Positions 6,117 to 12,241 of a stretch of 12,241 nucleotides of DNA are shown in pieces (position 1 is the stretch's first letter; each line of letters starts with the position of its first letter). The notes under the pieces were generated by a model. That model saw only the letters and a list, made by a program, of their open reading frames with translations. It searched no databases and had not been told where the DNA came from. Source of the DNA: an uncultured Bacilli bacterium (GTDB lineage: Bacteria > Bacillota_I > Bacilli_A > RF39 > UBA660). Made by a program: the position numbers and the translations under genes. Location of the stretch: NCBI GenBank assembly GCA_947587115.1, contig CANPXY010000030.1, forward strand, positions 1 to 12,241, written 5' to 3'.

Positions 6117-7925
6117 TTATTTTTTACTATCAAATTTTTTGCGTTCTTCGGTGTTCAATATTTTTTTGCGCATGCGAAGAGACGTTGGAGTCACTTCTAC
6201 TAATTCATCTGAATTGATATAATCTAGTGCATATTCAAGAGTAATTGGGCGTGGACGTTTTAGGACCACGGTGTGATCACTGCTGGCAGCACGAATGTTG
6301 GTCAAATTTTTTCCCTTGACAACGTTGACAGCTAAATCATTGTCACGATTGCATTCTCCAACGATCATTCCTTCATAAACTTCGGTACCTGGTTCAATGA
6401 ACATCGTTCCACGATCTTCCAAATTTCCGATACTGTAGGCCGTCGCAGGTCCGTTTTCCATGGACACTAAAACACCGAGTTTTCTTTCCCCAATGACGAC
6501 ATTTTCAAAAGGACGATACTCTTTAAACGTATGATTGATGATGCCATAACCTTTCGTCAAAGTCATGAAATCCGTCATAAAGCCAATCAAGCCACGTGAA
6601 GGAATAGTATAGAGCAAGCGAACTTGAGAACCAAAGTTGGTCATACTTTCCATGATCGCTCCACGCAATCCTAACTGTTCGATGATACTTCCGACTGTAT
6701 CTTCTGGCGTTTCGATTTGTAATTCTTCGTAAGGCTCTAATTTGACACCATTTTCTTCTTTGATGATGACTTTAGGTTTGGATACTTGTAACTCAAAACC
6801 TTCACGGCGCATGTTTTCAATTAAAATGGAAAGATGCAACTCTCCACGGCCAGAGACGATCCAAGATTCGCTATCGTTTGGCTCTACTCTCAAGCTGACA
6901 TCTTTTTGCGTCTCTTTCATGAGACGCTCTTCAATCTTGCGCGCAGTAAGAAGCGTCCCTTCTCGTCCTACAAACGGAGAGGTGTTGGTACCAATCGTCA
7001 TCTGAAGTGTTGGCTCGTCGATATGTAAAATTGGAAGAGGATGATTTTCTCCCACATTGCAGATGGTCTCTCCAACCGAAATATCAGCAAGACCCGCAAT
7101 CGCAACAATATCTCCCGCTTCTGCCTCTTCTACTTCAATGCGGTGATAGCCCATATAACCGAACAACTTTTGAATACGAAATTGTTTCACACTACCATCC
7201 AAACGAAGACAAGAGACCATCTGTCCCACTTTGAGTTTTCCATTGTGAACACGACCAATACCGATTCTTCCTACATAATCATTGTAATCTAAAAGGGCTG
7301 GTTGAAACTGTAATGGAGCATCGCTATCACCCGTTGGCTCTGGAATTTCTTTAATAATAAGATCTAACAGATCGCTAAACCCTTTACTTTGGGTATCAAG
7401 GGCTGGAGATAAACTCGATGTTCCATTCAAAGCAGAAGCATAGACCACATTAAAATCTAATTGTTCTTCATCGGCTCCCAATTCGATAAACAAATCCAAT
7501 ACTTCATCCACTACTTTTTCACATCTGGCACTTGGCTTATCTACTTTATTGATGACTACGATCGGCTTTACTTTCGCTTCAAGCGCTTTTTTTAAAACAA
7601 ATCTTGTCTGTGGCATTGGTCCTTCGTAGGCATCGACCACTAATAAGACACCATCGACCATATTCATGATTCGCTCAACTTCTCCACCAAAATCGGCATG
7701 CCCTGGAGTATCTAGAATATTAATTCGGTAACCATTGTAATCTAAAGATGTCGTCTTAGCTAAAATTGTAATTCCTCTCTCTTTTTCAAGTGCATTGGAA
7801 TCCATCGTAACATTACTCGTATCTTCGTTATCTCGAAACATTCCTGAGGTTTTTAAAATCTCATCGACTAAGGTCGTCTTACCATGATCGACATGCGCGA
7901 TGATGGCAATATTTCTCTTTTTCAT
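6117..7925 (-). CDS. typA: Translational GTPase TypA/BipA
   Basis: TypA/BipA is an EF-G-like GTPase that binds the ribosome and supports 50S assembly and growth under stress or cold. All GTPase motifs are present: AHVDHGKTT (G1, residues 10-18), ERGITI (G2), DTPGHADF (G3), NKVDKP (G4) and the SALNG loop (G5). The EF-Tu-like domain II, an EF-G domain III/V-like pair and the BipA-specific C-terminal domain (ending in a basic tail, RMRKKILNTEERKKF) follow at the expected length. I choose the ATG at 7925, giving 602 residues starting MKKRNIAIIAHVDHGK. An in-frame ATG at 7976 would add 17 residues, but it lies upstream of the -10 box. The gene has its own promoter and terminator and is divergent from the Rieske oxidoreductase gene. 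Confidence 0.97.
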   Translation of the reverse strand: MKKRNIAIIAHVDHGKTTLVDEILKTSGMFRDNEDTSNVTMDSNALEKERGITILAKTTSLDYNGYRINILDTPGHADFGGEVERIMNMVDGVLLVVDAYEGPMPQTRFVLKKALEAKVKPIVVINKVDKPSARCEKVVDEVLDLFIELGADEEQLDFNVVYASALNGTSSLSPALDTQSKGFSDLLDLIIKEIPEPTGDSDAPLQFQPALLDYNDYVGRIGIGRVHNGKLKVGQMVSCLRLDGSVKQFRIQKLFGYMGYHRIEVEEAEAGDIVAIAGLADISVGETICNVGENHPLPILHIDEPTLQMTIGTNTSPFVGREGTLLTARKIEERLMKETQKDVSLRVEPNDSESWIVSGRGELHLSILIENMRREGFELQVSKPKVIIKEENGVKLEPYEELQIETPEDTVGSIIEQLGLRGAIMESMTNFGSQVRLLYTIPSRGLIGFMTDFMTLTKGYGIINHTFKEYRPFENVVIGERKLGVLVSMENGPATAYSIGNLEDRGTMFIEPGTEVYEGMIVGECNRDNDLAVNVVKGKNLTNIRAASSDHTVVLKRPRPITLEYALDYINSDELVEVTPTSLRMRKKILNTEERKKFDSKK

Positions 7926-7956
7926 TTTTCTCACTTCTTCCTTAAACCTGCCACTG

Positions 7957-7965
7957 ATTATAACA
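7957..7965 (-). promoter_or_regulatory. Extended -10 promoter of typA
   Basis: The minus strand reads TGTTATAAT, a perfect extended -10, with no convincing -35 17 bp upstream. The predicted start near 7950 gives a leader of about 25 bases. This position argues for translation beginning at 7925 rather than 7976. Confidence 0.7.
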
Positions 7966-8029
7966 TGTTTTTCCAATAATTTCTACCCTCTTTTTTTGTT
8001 TTTTCATAAGAATGATTAAAATAAACCAA

Positions 8030-8057
8030 AAAATCACACACTATGAACGGTGATTTT
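8030..8057 (+). promoter_or_regulatory. Inverted repeat covering the ribosome binding site of the Rieske oxidoreductase gene
   Basis: AAAATCAC (8030-8037) and GTGATTTT (8050-8057) form a perfect 8-bp stem with a 12-base loop. The right arm contains most of the Shine-Dalgarno sequence GGTGAT and ends directly before the chosen ATG at 8058. As RNA it would hide the site; as DNA it could be an operator. An upstream TAAAAT (8017-8022) with a weak TTGTTT (7996-8001) would start the transcript almost at the stem, but the promoter is uncertain. Confidence 0.5.
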
Positions 8058-9530
8058 ATGACGGAACTATCTCTATGGAAATTAGATCAACAACCACAGG
8101 AAGATTCTTTAAAACAGAATATCAAAACCGATGTACTGATTGTTGGAGGCGGTCTCACAGGAATCAATACGGCTTTTCAGTTGCGAAATAGCCCCTATAA
8201 AATTACGGTGGTCGATCAGGGGCAATGCGGGCATGGAGTAACGATGCGAAGTACTGCCAAACTTACTTATCTACAGCAAGACCAATATTCTAAAATTCAA
8301 AAATGTTATGGAACTAAAGTAGCGGGAGCGTATATTGCATCTCAAAAAGAAGCCATTCGTCTAGCTAAAGAAATCATCGAGACCCATCATATCGACTGTG
8401 ATTTTACCAAAGTAGACTCTTATCTTTTTGTAACCCAGAAAGAAAATCTTAGTAAATTGAAACAGGAACAAAAAGGTCTTGCCCAATGGCAAAAATTAGA
8501 AGATGCATCGATCCTTCCCATCAACTTTGATATTATAAGTGCGTTTAAAGTCAAAGATACTTACGTCTTTCATCCTTTAAAATATCTCGTGGCTTTAAAA
8601 GAACTATGTAAAAAGAAGAATATTCAATTTTATGAACATACCATGGTCCAAAATATCAAAAGACAAACCTCCAAAAATTATATCGTGAAAACTTCGGGTG
8701 GCACCATCACTGCCAAGCATGTCGTCATCTGTTGTCATTACCCTTTTTTCTTAATACCGTTCTTTATTCCTTTTAAAACTTATCTTGAAAAATCTTATAT
8801 TGGGGCTTTCCCAGTAGAACAAGTTCAAAATTTCAGTGCGATCAATCTTGATTCTGATACTTACTCGTTTCGCTATCATCAAGATCAGGAAAAGGCCTAT
8901 TTCATCTATCTAAGTGAAAGCCATCGCTTGAGCGACGAGGTAAATGGTGTTCAAAAAATGAAAAACCTCGATCAGAAAATCCAACATGATTTTCGGCAGA
9001 AAGCAGAATACCGATGGTCCAACTATGATTTGATGACCAATGACTCCTTGCCTTTTATTGGGCGCATCAACCAGAAACATCCTCAGTTATATCTTGCTAC
9101 AGGATACAATACTTGGGGGATGACCAACAGCATTTTAGCAGGTAAAATCATTGCGGATCTCATCATGGGAATCGACAATCCTTATGTTTCCCTATTTCAG
9201 CCAGACCGGAAATGGACGACTTCTAAAATCGTGAATGATCTGATCGATAATTTTCTTATGGCCAAAATCTTTATCCAGACCAAGATCAAGAAAAACTATA
9301 GTTTTTATCCTAAAAATGTCAAAGTAGAAGTGCGTAATGGTAAAAGTTGTGGAATTTACATCGATGATAAGGGCGTGGAACACGTCGTATCGAATCTTTG
9401 TCCACATATGTTCTGTAGCTTGGTGTTTAATCCGACGACCATGACTTGGGACTGTCCGTGTCATGGCTCTCGTTTTGATATTGATGGCAATGTTTTGAAA
9501 GGACCCAGTCATAAAGATATCAAGCTCTAG
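8058..9530 (+). CDS. FAD-dependent oxidoreductase with C-terminal Rieske [2Fe-2S] domain (YhfW-like)
   Basis: The N-terminal part is a DAO-family flavoprotein: DVLIVGGGLTGIN is the FAD-binding Rossmann motif, about 30 residues from the start. NDSLPFIGR and ATGYNTWGMTNSILAG are the typical C-terminal FAD-contact regions. The last 45 residues are a Rieske centre: CPHMFC, then CPCHGSRFD, giving two Cys and two His iron ligands plus the Cys pair that forms a disulfide in many Rieske proteins. This order matches B. subtilis YhfW and related proteins, whose substrate is unknown to me. I choose ATG 8058 (490 residues) because GGTGAT lies just before it; an in-frame ATG at 8043 has no ribosome binding site. 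The Rieske domain ends soon after its second ligand pair, so the C-terminus looks slightly short. The last 11 bp overlap the convergent dedA-like gene. Confidence 0.9.
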   Translation: MTELSLWKLDQQPQEDSLKQNIKTDVLIVGGGLTGINTAFQLRNSPYKITVVDQGQCGHGVTMRSTAKLTYLQQDQYSKIQKCYGTKVAGAYIASQKEAIRLAKEIIETHHIDCDFTKVDSYLFVTQKENLSKLKQEQKGLAQWQKLEDASILPINFDIISAFKVKDTYVFHPLKYLVALKELCKKKNIQFYEHTMVQNIKRQTSKNYIVKTSGGTITAKHVVICCHYPFFLIPFFIPFKTYLEKSYIGAFPVEQVQNFSAINLDSDTYSFRYHQDQEKAYFIYLSESHRLSDEVNGVQKMKNLDQKIQHDFRQKAEYRWSNYDLMTNDSLPFIGRINQKHPQLYLATGYNTWGMTNSILAGKIIADLIMGIDNPYVSLFQPDRKWTTSKIVNDLIDNFLMAKIFIQTKIKKNYSFYPKNVKVEVRNGKSCGIYIDDKGVEHVVSNLCPHMFCSLVFNPTTMTWDCPCHGSRFDIDGNVLKGPSHKDIKL

Positions 9531-10188
9531 AAGTTCTTGTTTTCTTTCTTATATAGAGCGTCTTAACTTTCTTATAGAGATAAGAACATAATAACAAGAT
9601 CAATAAAATACGAATGGGTATTTTAAGTTTGGAAGTATAATTTTGTAAAACAATCCAATTATTGCCAAGTGAAAAACCTACATAGACGAATGCAAAAGTC
9701 CAGGGAATACTTCCAAGTGTTGTATAAAGTAAAAACTTGAGAAAAGATAATCTTGTAATTCCTATCGGAATCGAAATGAGCGTTCGAACGATCGGAAAAT
9801 TACGTCCTACAAAAGCAGCCCACATACCATATTTTTGAAACCAAATGTCACATTTATCAAGATCGTCCTTTTTCATAAAAAAATATTTCCCATATTTTTC
9901 CACAAAAGGACGTCCTCCAAAATAACCCATGGCATAGAGAATGACCGCACAGAACACGCTTCCAATTAAGCCCACAAGAAAAGCTCCTAAAAGGGAAAAC
10001 GCCCCTTTGGCAGCCAAGATCCCACCGGTTGCTAAAATAAGTTCACTCGGAATGACGATGATCACTGCTTCTAAAATCATTCCTAAGAACATTCCTAAAT
10101 ATCCAAAACTGCTCATCAGTCCAATCACATATTGATCCACAAACATCTCTTCTTTCGCTTCATTGTATGAATTTATTTTTTTAAACAT
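9520..10188 (-). CDS. DedA family membrane protein (VTT domain)
   Basis: DedA-family proteins are polytopic membrane proteins; some members act as lipid flippases (undecaprenyl phosphate or phosphatidylethanolamine) and affect envelope integrity. The 222 residues show the family hallmarks: a membrane-embedded Glu and PSE (E40, PSE 47-49), and GRNFPIVRTLISIPIG at 128-143, the conserved GRxxPxxRT region, followed by R146. At least four strongly hydrophobic segments are visible, and the C-terminus is basic. The start is uncertain: ATG at 10188 has no strong ribosome binding site, and an internal ATG at 10146 (MFVDQYV, 208 residues) would give a more usual DedA N-terminus but also has no good site. 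The gene overlaps the end of the Rieske gene tail to tail, with no terminator visible for either. Confidence 0.92.
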   Translation of the reverse strand: MFKKINSYNEAKEEMFVDQYVIGLMSSFGYLGMFLGMILEAVIIVIPSELILATGGILAAKGAFSLLGAFLVGLIGSVFCAVILYAMGYFGGRPFVEKYGKYFFMKKDDLDKCDIWFQKYGMWAAFVGRNFPIVRTLISIPIGITRLSFLKFLLYTTLGSIPWTFAFVYVGFSLGNNWIVLQNYTSKLKIPIRILLILLLCSYLYKKVKTLYIRKKTRTSRA

Positions 10189-10220
10189 GTCTCAAGATAA
10201 AAATCTATACAACATCGATC

Positions 10221-10261
10221 TTGCTTATTTCGTTCTTTTTGATAAAATTTTATGTTATAAT
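10221..10261 (+). promoter_or_regulatory. Promoter region of the kinase-phosphatase fusion gene
   Basis: Two overlapping options are visible. TTGCTT (10221-10226) and TAAAAT (10243-10248), 16 bp apart, would start transcription near 10255. A perfect extended -10 TGTTATAAT (10253-10261) would start it near 10268, leaving almost no leader before AGGAGG (10268-10273) and ATG 10281. A 12-bp palindrome ATAAAATTTTAT (10242-10253) lies between the two boxes. Confidence 0.55.
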
Positions 10262-10280
10262 TTAATTAGGAGGAAATAAG

Positions 10281-11948
10281 ATGAAATATGATGTTTGTGT
10301 TTTTGGAGGATGTGCGCTAGATCAGACATTCTTTCAAAAAGTCGATGGAAGTTATAATGATACTCCAGATAATGTATCTCCAGGAGGAAAAGGTGCGAAT
10401 CAAGCGGTAGCAGCAGCCAAGGCTGGAGCTAAAACTGTAATATTAACGAGACTTGGAAAAGATGATATTGGAAGAAAGATATTAGATAATCTAAACTTTT
10501 ATCAAGTAAATACGACCAATGTAGAAATGGTCGAGGGATTAGAAAATGATTACTCCAATATCTATATCAAGTTAGAAGATAAAGATAATGAAATTCAAAG
10601 ATTCAGTGGTGCGATTAACAGTTTTACACCAGAGATGGTGAAACAATATAAAGAGGTCATCTTAAAATCTAAAATCATCGTCTGCCAATTAAAAGTACCC
10701 AAAGAAGTGACGACCGCTTTAATTAATTTTTGTTATGAGAATCATAAAATCTTGATTTTAACCCCTTGTCGTCCTGAAAAATTATCGATCACCGAAAAAG
10801 AAAATCTAGATTTAATAGATAAAATTTCCATTATTACATGCAATAGAAAAGAATGTTCTACGATCTTTAATACTGATGATATCGAGGCTTGTGTTCAGAA
10901 ATATCCAAACAAGTTGATCGTCACTTTGGGTAGCGAAGGACTAATGTATTATAACGGTAAACGAATTGTCAAAATGCCGGCCATAGAAACAGAAGTCATT
11001 GATACTACTGGTGCTGGTGATACTTTAAATGGAAATTTAAGTGCGTTCTTAGCCAAAGGAATGGATTTGGAACATGCCCTTCGAAAAGCAATGTATGCCT
11101 CTGCAATGAAACTATCTCAAAGTACTGCACAGGCTGGCATGCCATATTTAGAGGACTTAGAAAATTTTATACAACGAAAACGCAATAAAAACTTTGCTTA
11201 TAGCGAGGAGCTCAACTATGCTTTAGGAATCATCAAAGATGCTTATGATTCAGTAAAATATACTACGACCTATCAAATCAATACTAAAGCCGATGATACT
11301 TTGGTAACAGATATAGATTTAGCGATAGAAAAATATTTGATAGATAAAATTAAAGAAAAATTCCCAGATGATCATTTTGTAACTGAAGAATACTGTTCTG
11401 AAAATCAATTAGGTGATCGCAGTTGGGTAATCGATCCGATCGATGGCACTGCGCACTTTATTAAAGATGATGGATTGTGGGGCATCCAAATGGCTTTCTA
11501 CGATCAAGGAAATACAAGATTTTCTATCATCTATTTACCTGACAAAAACGAAATCTATTATGCAGCAGAAAATGTAGGGGCATTTTTAAATAACAACAAG
11601 ATATTAGCAAGAACAAGCGTTCCTTTAGAGCAATCCATTGTCGAATTCGGTGGTTCCATTTATAAACAAATGCCTATTAAAAAAATGGTGCTCGATCGGC
11701 TCATAAAAAAAGAACATTTAGTCGTTTCAAATGTTTTGCATATCAATTCATGTTGTGTATCGTATGCCAATTTAGTTTCCCAGAAAACAGATGCATTAGT
11801 TATATCCACTACCAGGCCTTGGGATGTAATGCCAGGAGAATTCTTGTGTAAAATGTGTAATATTCCTGTATATTATTTAGATCCCAATAAAAAAGTTAGA
11901 TTGATAACAAGTAGTGATGCTATTAAGGATGTTATATTTCCAAAATAA
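10281..11948 (+). CDS. PfkB/ribokinase-like kinase fused to an inositol-monophosphatase-family phosphatase
   Basis: This 555-residue protein joins two full enzymes. Residues 1 to about 300 are a PfkB sugar or nucleoside kinase: GGKGANQAVAAAKAGA at 35-50 is close to the ribokinase form of signature 1, and DTTGAGDTLNG at 241-251 is signature 2 with the catalytic base Asp247. Residues about 305-555 are an IMPase-fold, metal-dependent phosphatase: TDIDLAIE at 343-350, EE at 369-370, WVIDPIDGT at 382-390 and PWDVMPG at 513-519 supply the expected metal ligands. Both active sites look intact and no frameshift is seen at the junction. The start has a perfect AGGAGG 7 bases upstream, and a terminator follows at once, so it is a single-gene unit. 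I do not recognise a named gene. The substrate is unknown; a phosphorylated sugar, inositol or nucleotide is possible. The kinase and phosphatase could act in sequence on one compound or in opposition. Confidence 0.88.
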   Translation: MKYDVCVFGGCALDQTFFQKVDGSYNDTPDNVSPGGKGANQAVAAAKAGAKTVILTRLGKDDIGRKILDNLNFYQVNTTNVEMVEGLENDYSNIYIKLEDKDNEIQRFSGAINSFTPEMVKQYKEVILKSKIIVCQLKVPKEVTTALINFCYENHKILILTPCRPEKLSITEKENLDLIDKISIITCNRKECSTIFNTDDIEACVQKYPNKLIVTLGSEGLMYYNGKRIVKMPAIETEVIDTTGAGDTLNGNLSAFLAKGMDLEHALRKAMYASAMKLSQSTAQAGMPYLEDLENFIQRKRNKNFAYSEELNYALGIIKDAYDSVKYTTTYQINTKADDTLVTDIDLAIEKYLIDKIKEKFPDDHFVTEEYCSENQLGDRSWVIDPIDGTAHFIKDDGLWGIQMAFYDQGNTRFSIIYLPDKNEIYYAAENVGAFLNNNKILARTSVPLEQSIVEFGGSIYKQMPIKKMVLDRLIKKEHLVVSNVLHINSCCVSYANLVSQKTDALVISTTRPWDVMPGEFLCKMCNIPVYYLDPNKKVRLITSSDAIKDVIFPK

Positions 11949-11993
11949 AAAAGCTGAGTAGAAATGAATCATTTCTATATATCAGCTTTTTTT
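11947..11993 (+). terminator. Strong intrinsic terminator of the fusion gene
   Basis: AAAAAAGCTGA (11947-11957) pairs with TCAGCTTTTTT (11982-11992). Inside it, a second stem TAGAAATG/CATTTCTA (11959-11966 with 11970-11977) closes a 3-base loop, with a small internal bulge between the stems. The right arm ends in seven T. The stem starts within the stop codon of the gene. Confidence 0.92.
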
Positions 11994-12013
11994 ATTTCTA
12001 AATAAAAAAAGTG

Positions 12014-12041
12014 TTGACATCTGCTTTTAATCTGTTATAAT
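12014..12041 (+). promoter_or_regulatory. Consensus sigma-A promoter of tRNA-Gly
   Basis: Perfect TTGACA (12014-12019) and perfect TATAAT (12036-12041) are 16 bp apart, with TGT before the -10 (extended -10). Transcription would start near 12048, about 16 bases before the tRNA. Confidence 0.93.
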
Positions 12042-12063
12042 TAATATTGTCTACTTTTTATGT

Positions 12064-12137
12064 GCGGACGTAGTTTAATGGTAGAACCTCAGCCTTCCAA
12101 GCTGACTACGTGGGTCCGATTCCCATCGTCCGCTCCA
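12064..12137 (+). tRNA. tRNA-Gly (anticodon UCC) with encoded CCA and C at position 55
   Basis: The cloverleaf is complete. The acceptor GCGGACG/CGTCCGC is perfect, the D arm is GTTT/GAAC with GG in the loop, the anticodon stem TCAGC/GCTGA carries loop CTTCCAA, and the T arm is GTGGG/CCCAT. The anticodon TCC reads glycine; discriminator T is followed by encoded CCA (12135-12137). The T loop is TCCGATT where TTCGATT is expected, so position 55 (12116) is C and cannot become pseudouridine 55. Confidence 0.96.
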
Positions 12138-12178
12138 TTGACGAATCTGTTCGAACTTTTCGGGCATTGATATATAGA

Positions 12179-12203
12179 AATCAATCGAAAGATTGGTTTT
12201 TTT
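12179..12203 (+). terminator. Intrinsic terminator after tRNA-Gly
   Basis: AATCAATC (12179-12186) pairs with GATTGGTT (12191-12198) over 8 bp with two G-T pairs. It is closed by a GAAA tetraloop and continues into a T-run (12197-12203). It lies 41 bases after the tRNA CCA. Confidence 0.82.
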
Positions 12204-12241
12204 GTTGTTACAAAGAAATCATCCTAAAGGAAGGATGGTGT

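Noticed and set aside
7007..7292. Overlapping plus-strand frames inside typA
   Set aside because: They are antisense to well-conserved typA domains and show no recognisable protein features.
8043..8057. Upstream ATG at 8043 as start of the Rieske oxidoreductase
   Set aside because: No ribosome binding site precedes it, while ATG 8058 has GGTGAT directly upstream. The added five residues match nothing known to me.
9192..9512. Minus-strand open frame of 106 codons
   Set aside because: It is antisense to the Rieske domain, whose metal-binding motifs are clearly on the plus strand.
9569..9586. Hairpin TTCTTAT/ATAAGAA near the convergent gene ends as a terminator
   Set aside because: The stem is AT-only apart from one G-C pair, is not followed by a T-run on either strand, and lies inside the dedA coding end.
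1..12241. Search for insertion sequences, attachment sites, direct-repeat arrays and CRISPRs, including at the two tRNA genes
   Set aside because: No transposase or integrase, no repeat array, and no second copy of a tRNA 3' end was seen. The tRNA genes show no sign of integration.

Overview
The window looks like chromosome from a low-GC, endospore-forming Bacillota (Firmicutes). The DNA is AT-rich, the promoters have consensus sigma-A elements, and several genes are recognisable as SpoIVFA/SpoIVFB, MreC/MreD, RadC and BspA-type leucine-rich-repeat families. The BspA-like surface protein and the shrunken gene order suggest an Erysipelotrichia-like or gut-associated Bacilli lineage, but I cannot place it precisely from sequence alone. 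No mobile element, CRISPR array or prophage is visible.

Region 1 (1-4060, all minus strand) is a compact cell-envelope and sporulation cluster. In transcription order it holds a small membrane-anchored SPOR-domain protein (a possible SpoIIB counterpart), radC, mreC, mreD, spoIVFA and spoIVFB, then a tRNA-Ala(UGC) with its own promoter. The order follows the B. subtilis spoIIB-maf-radC-mreB-mreC-mreD-minC-minD-spoIVFA-spoIVFB locus with maf, mreB, minC and minD missing. A terminator-like hairpin and a sigma-E-like promoter candidate lie in the 50 bp between mreD and spoIVFA. They could separate the vegetative part from the mother-cell part.

Region 2 (4061-6116, minus) holds one gene with its own promoter and terminator. 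It encodes a 629-residue surface protein with a Lys-rich cytoplasmic tail, one membrane segment, a TasA/camelysin-like domain, two Ig-like domains and BspA-type leucine-rich repeats.

Region 3 (6082-7980, minus) is typA/bipA, the ribosome-associated translational GTPase, also with its own promoter and terminator.

Region 4 (7981-10188) has a plus-strand FAD oxidoreductase with a C-terminal Rieske domain (YhfW-like). It is transcribed divergently from typA, and its ribosome binding site sits inside a perfect 8-bp inverted repeat. It converges on, and overlaps by 11 bp, a minus-strand DedA-family membrane protein.

Region 5 (10189-12241, plus) has a two-domain protein joining a ribokinase-like PfkB kinase to an inositol-monophosphatase-family phosphatase, then a strong terminator. 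A tRNA-Gly(UCC) with a consensus promoter, an encoded CCA and an unusual C at T-loop position 55 follows, and then a second terminator.

The points most worth following are the kinase-phosphatase fusion, the reduced mre/spoIVF cluster with its possible sigma-E switch, the C55 tRNA-Gly, and the composite surface protein.
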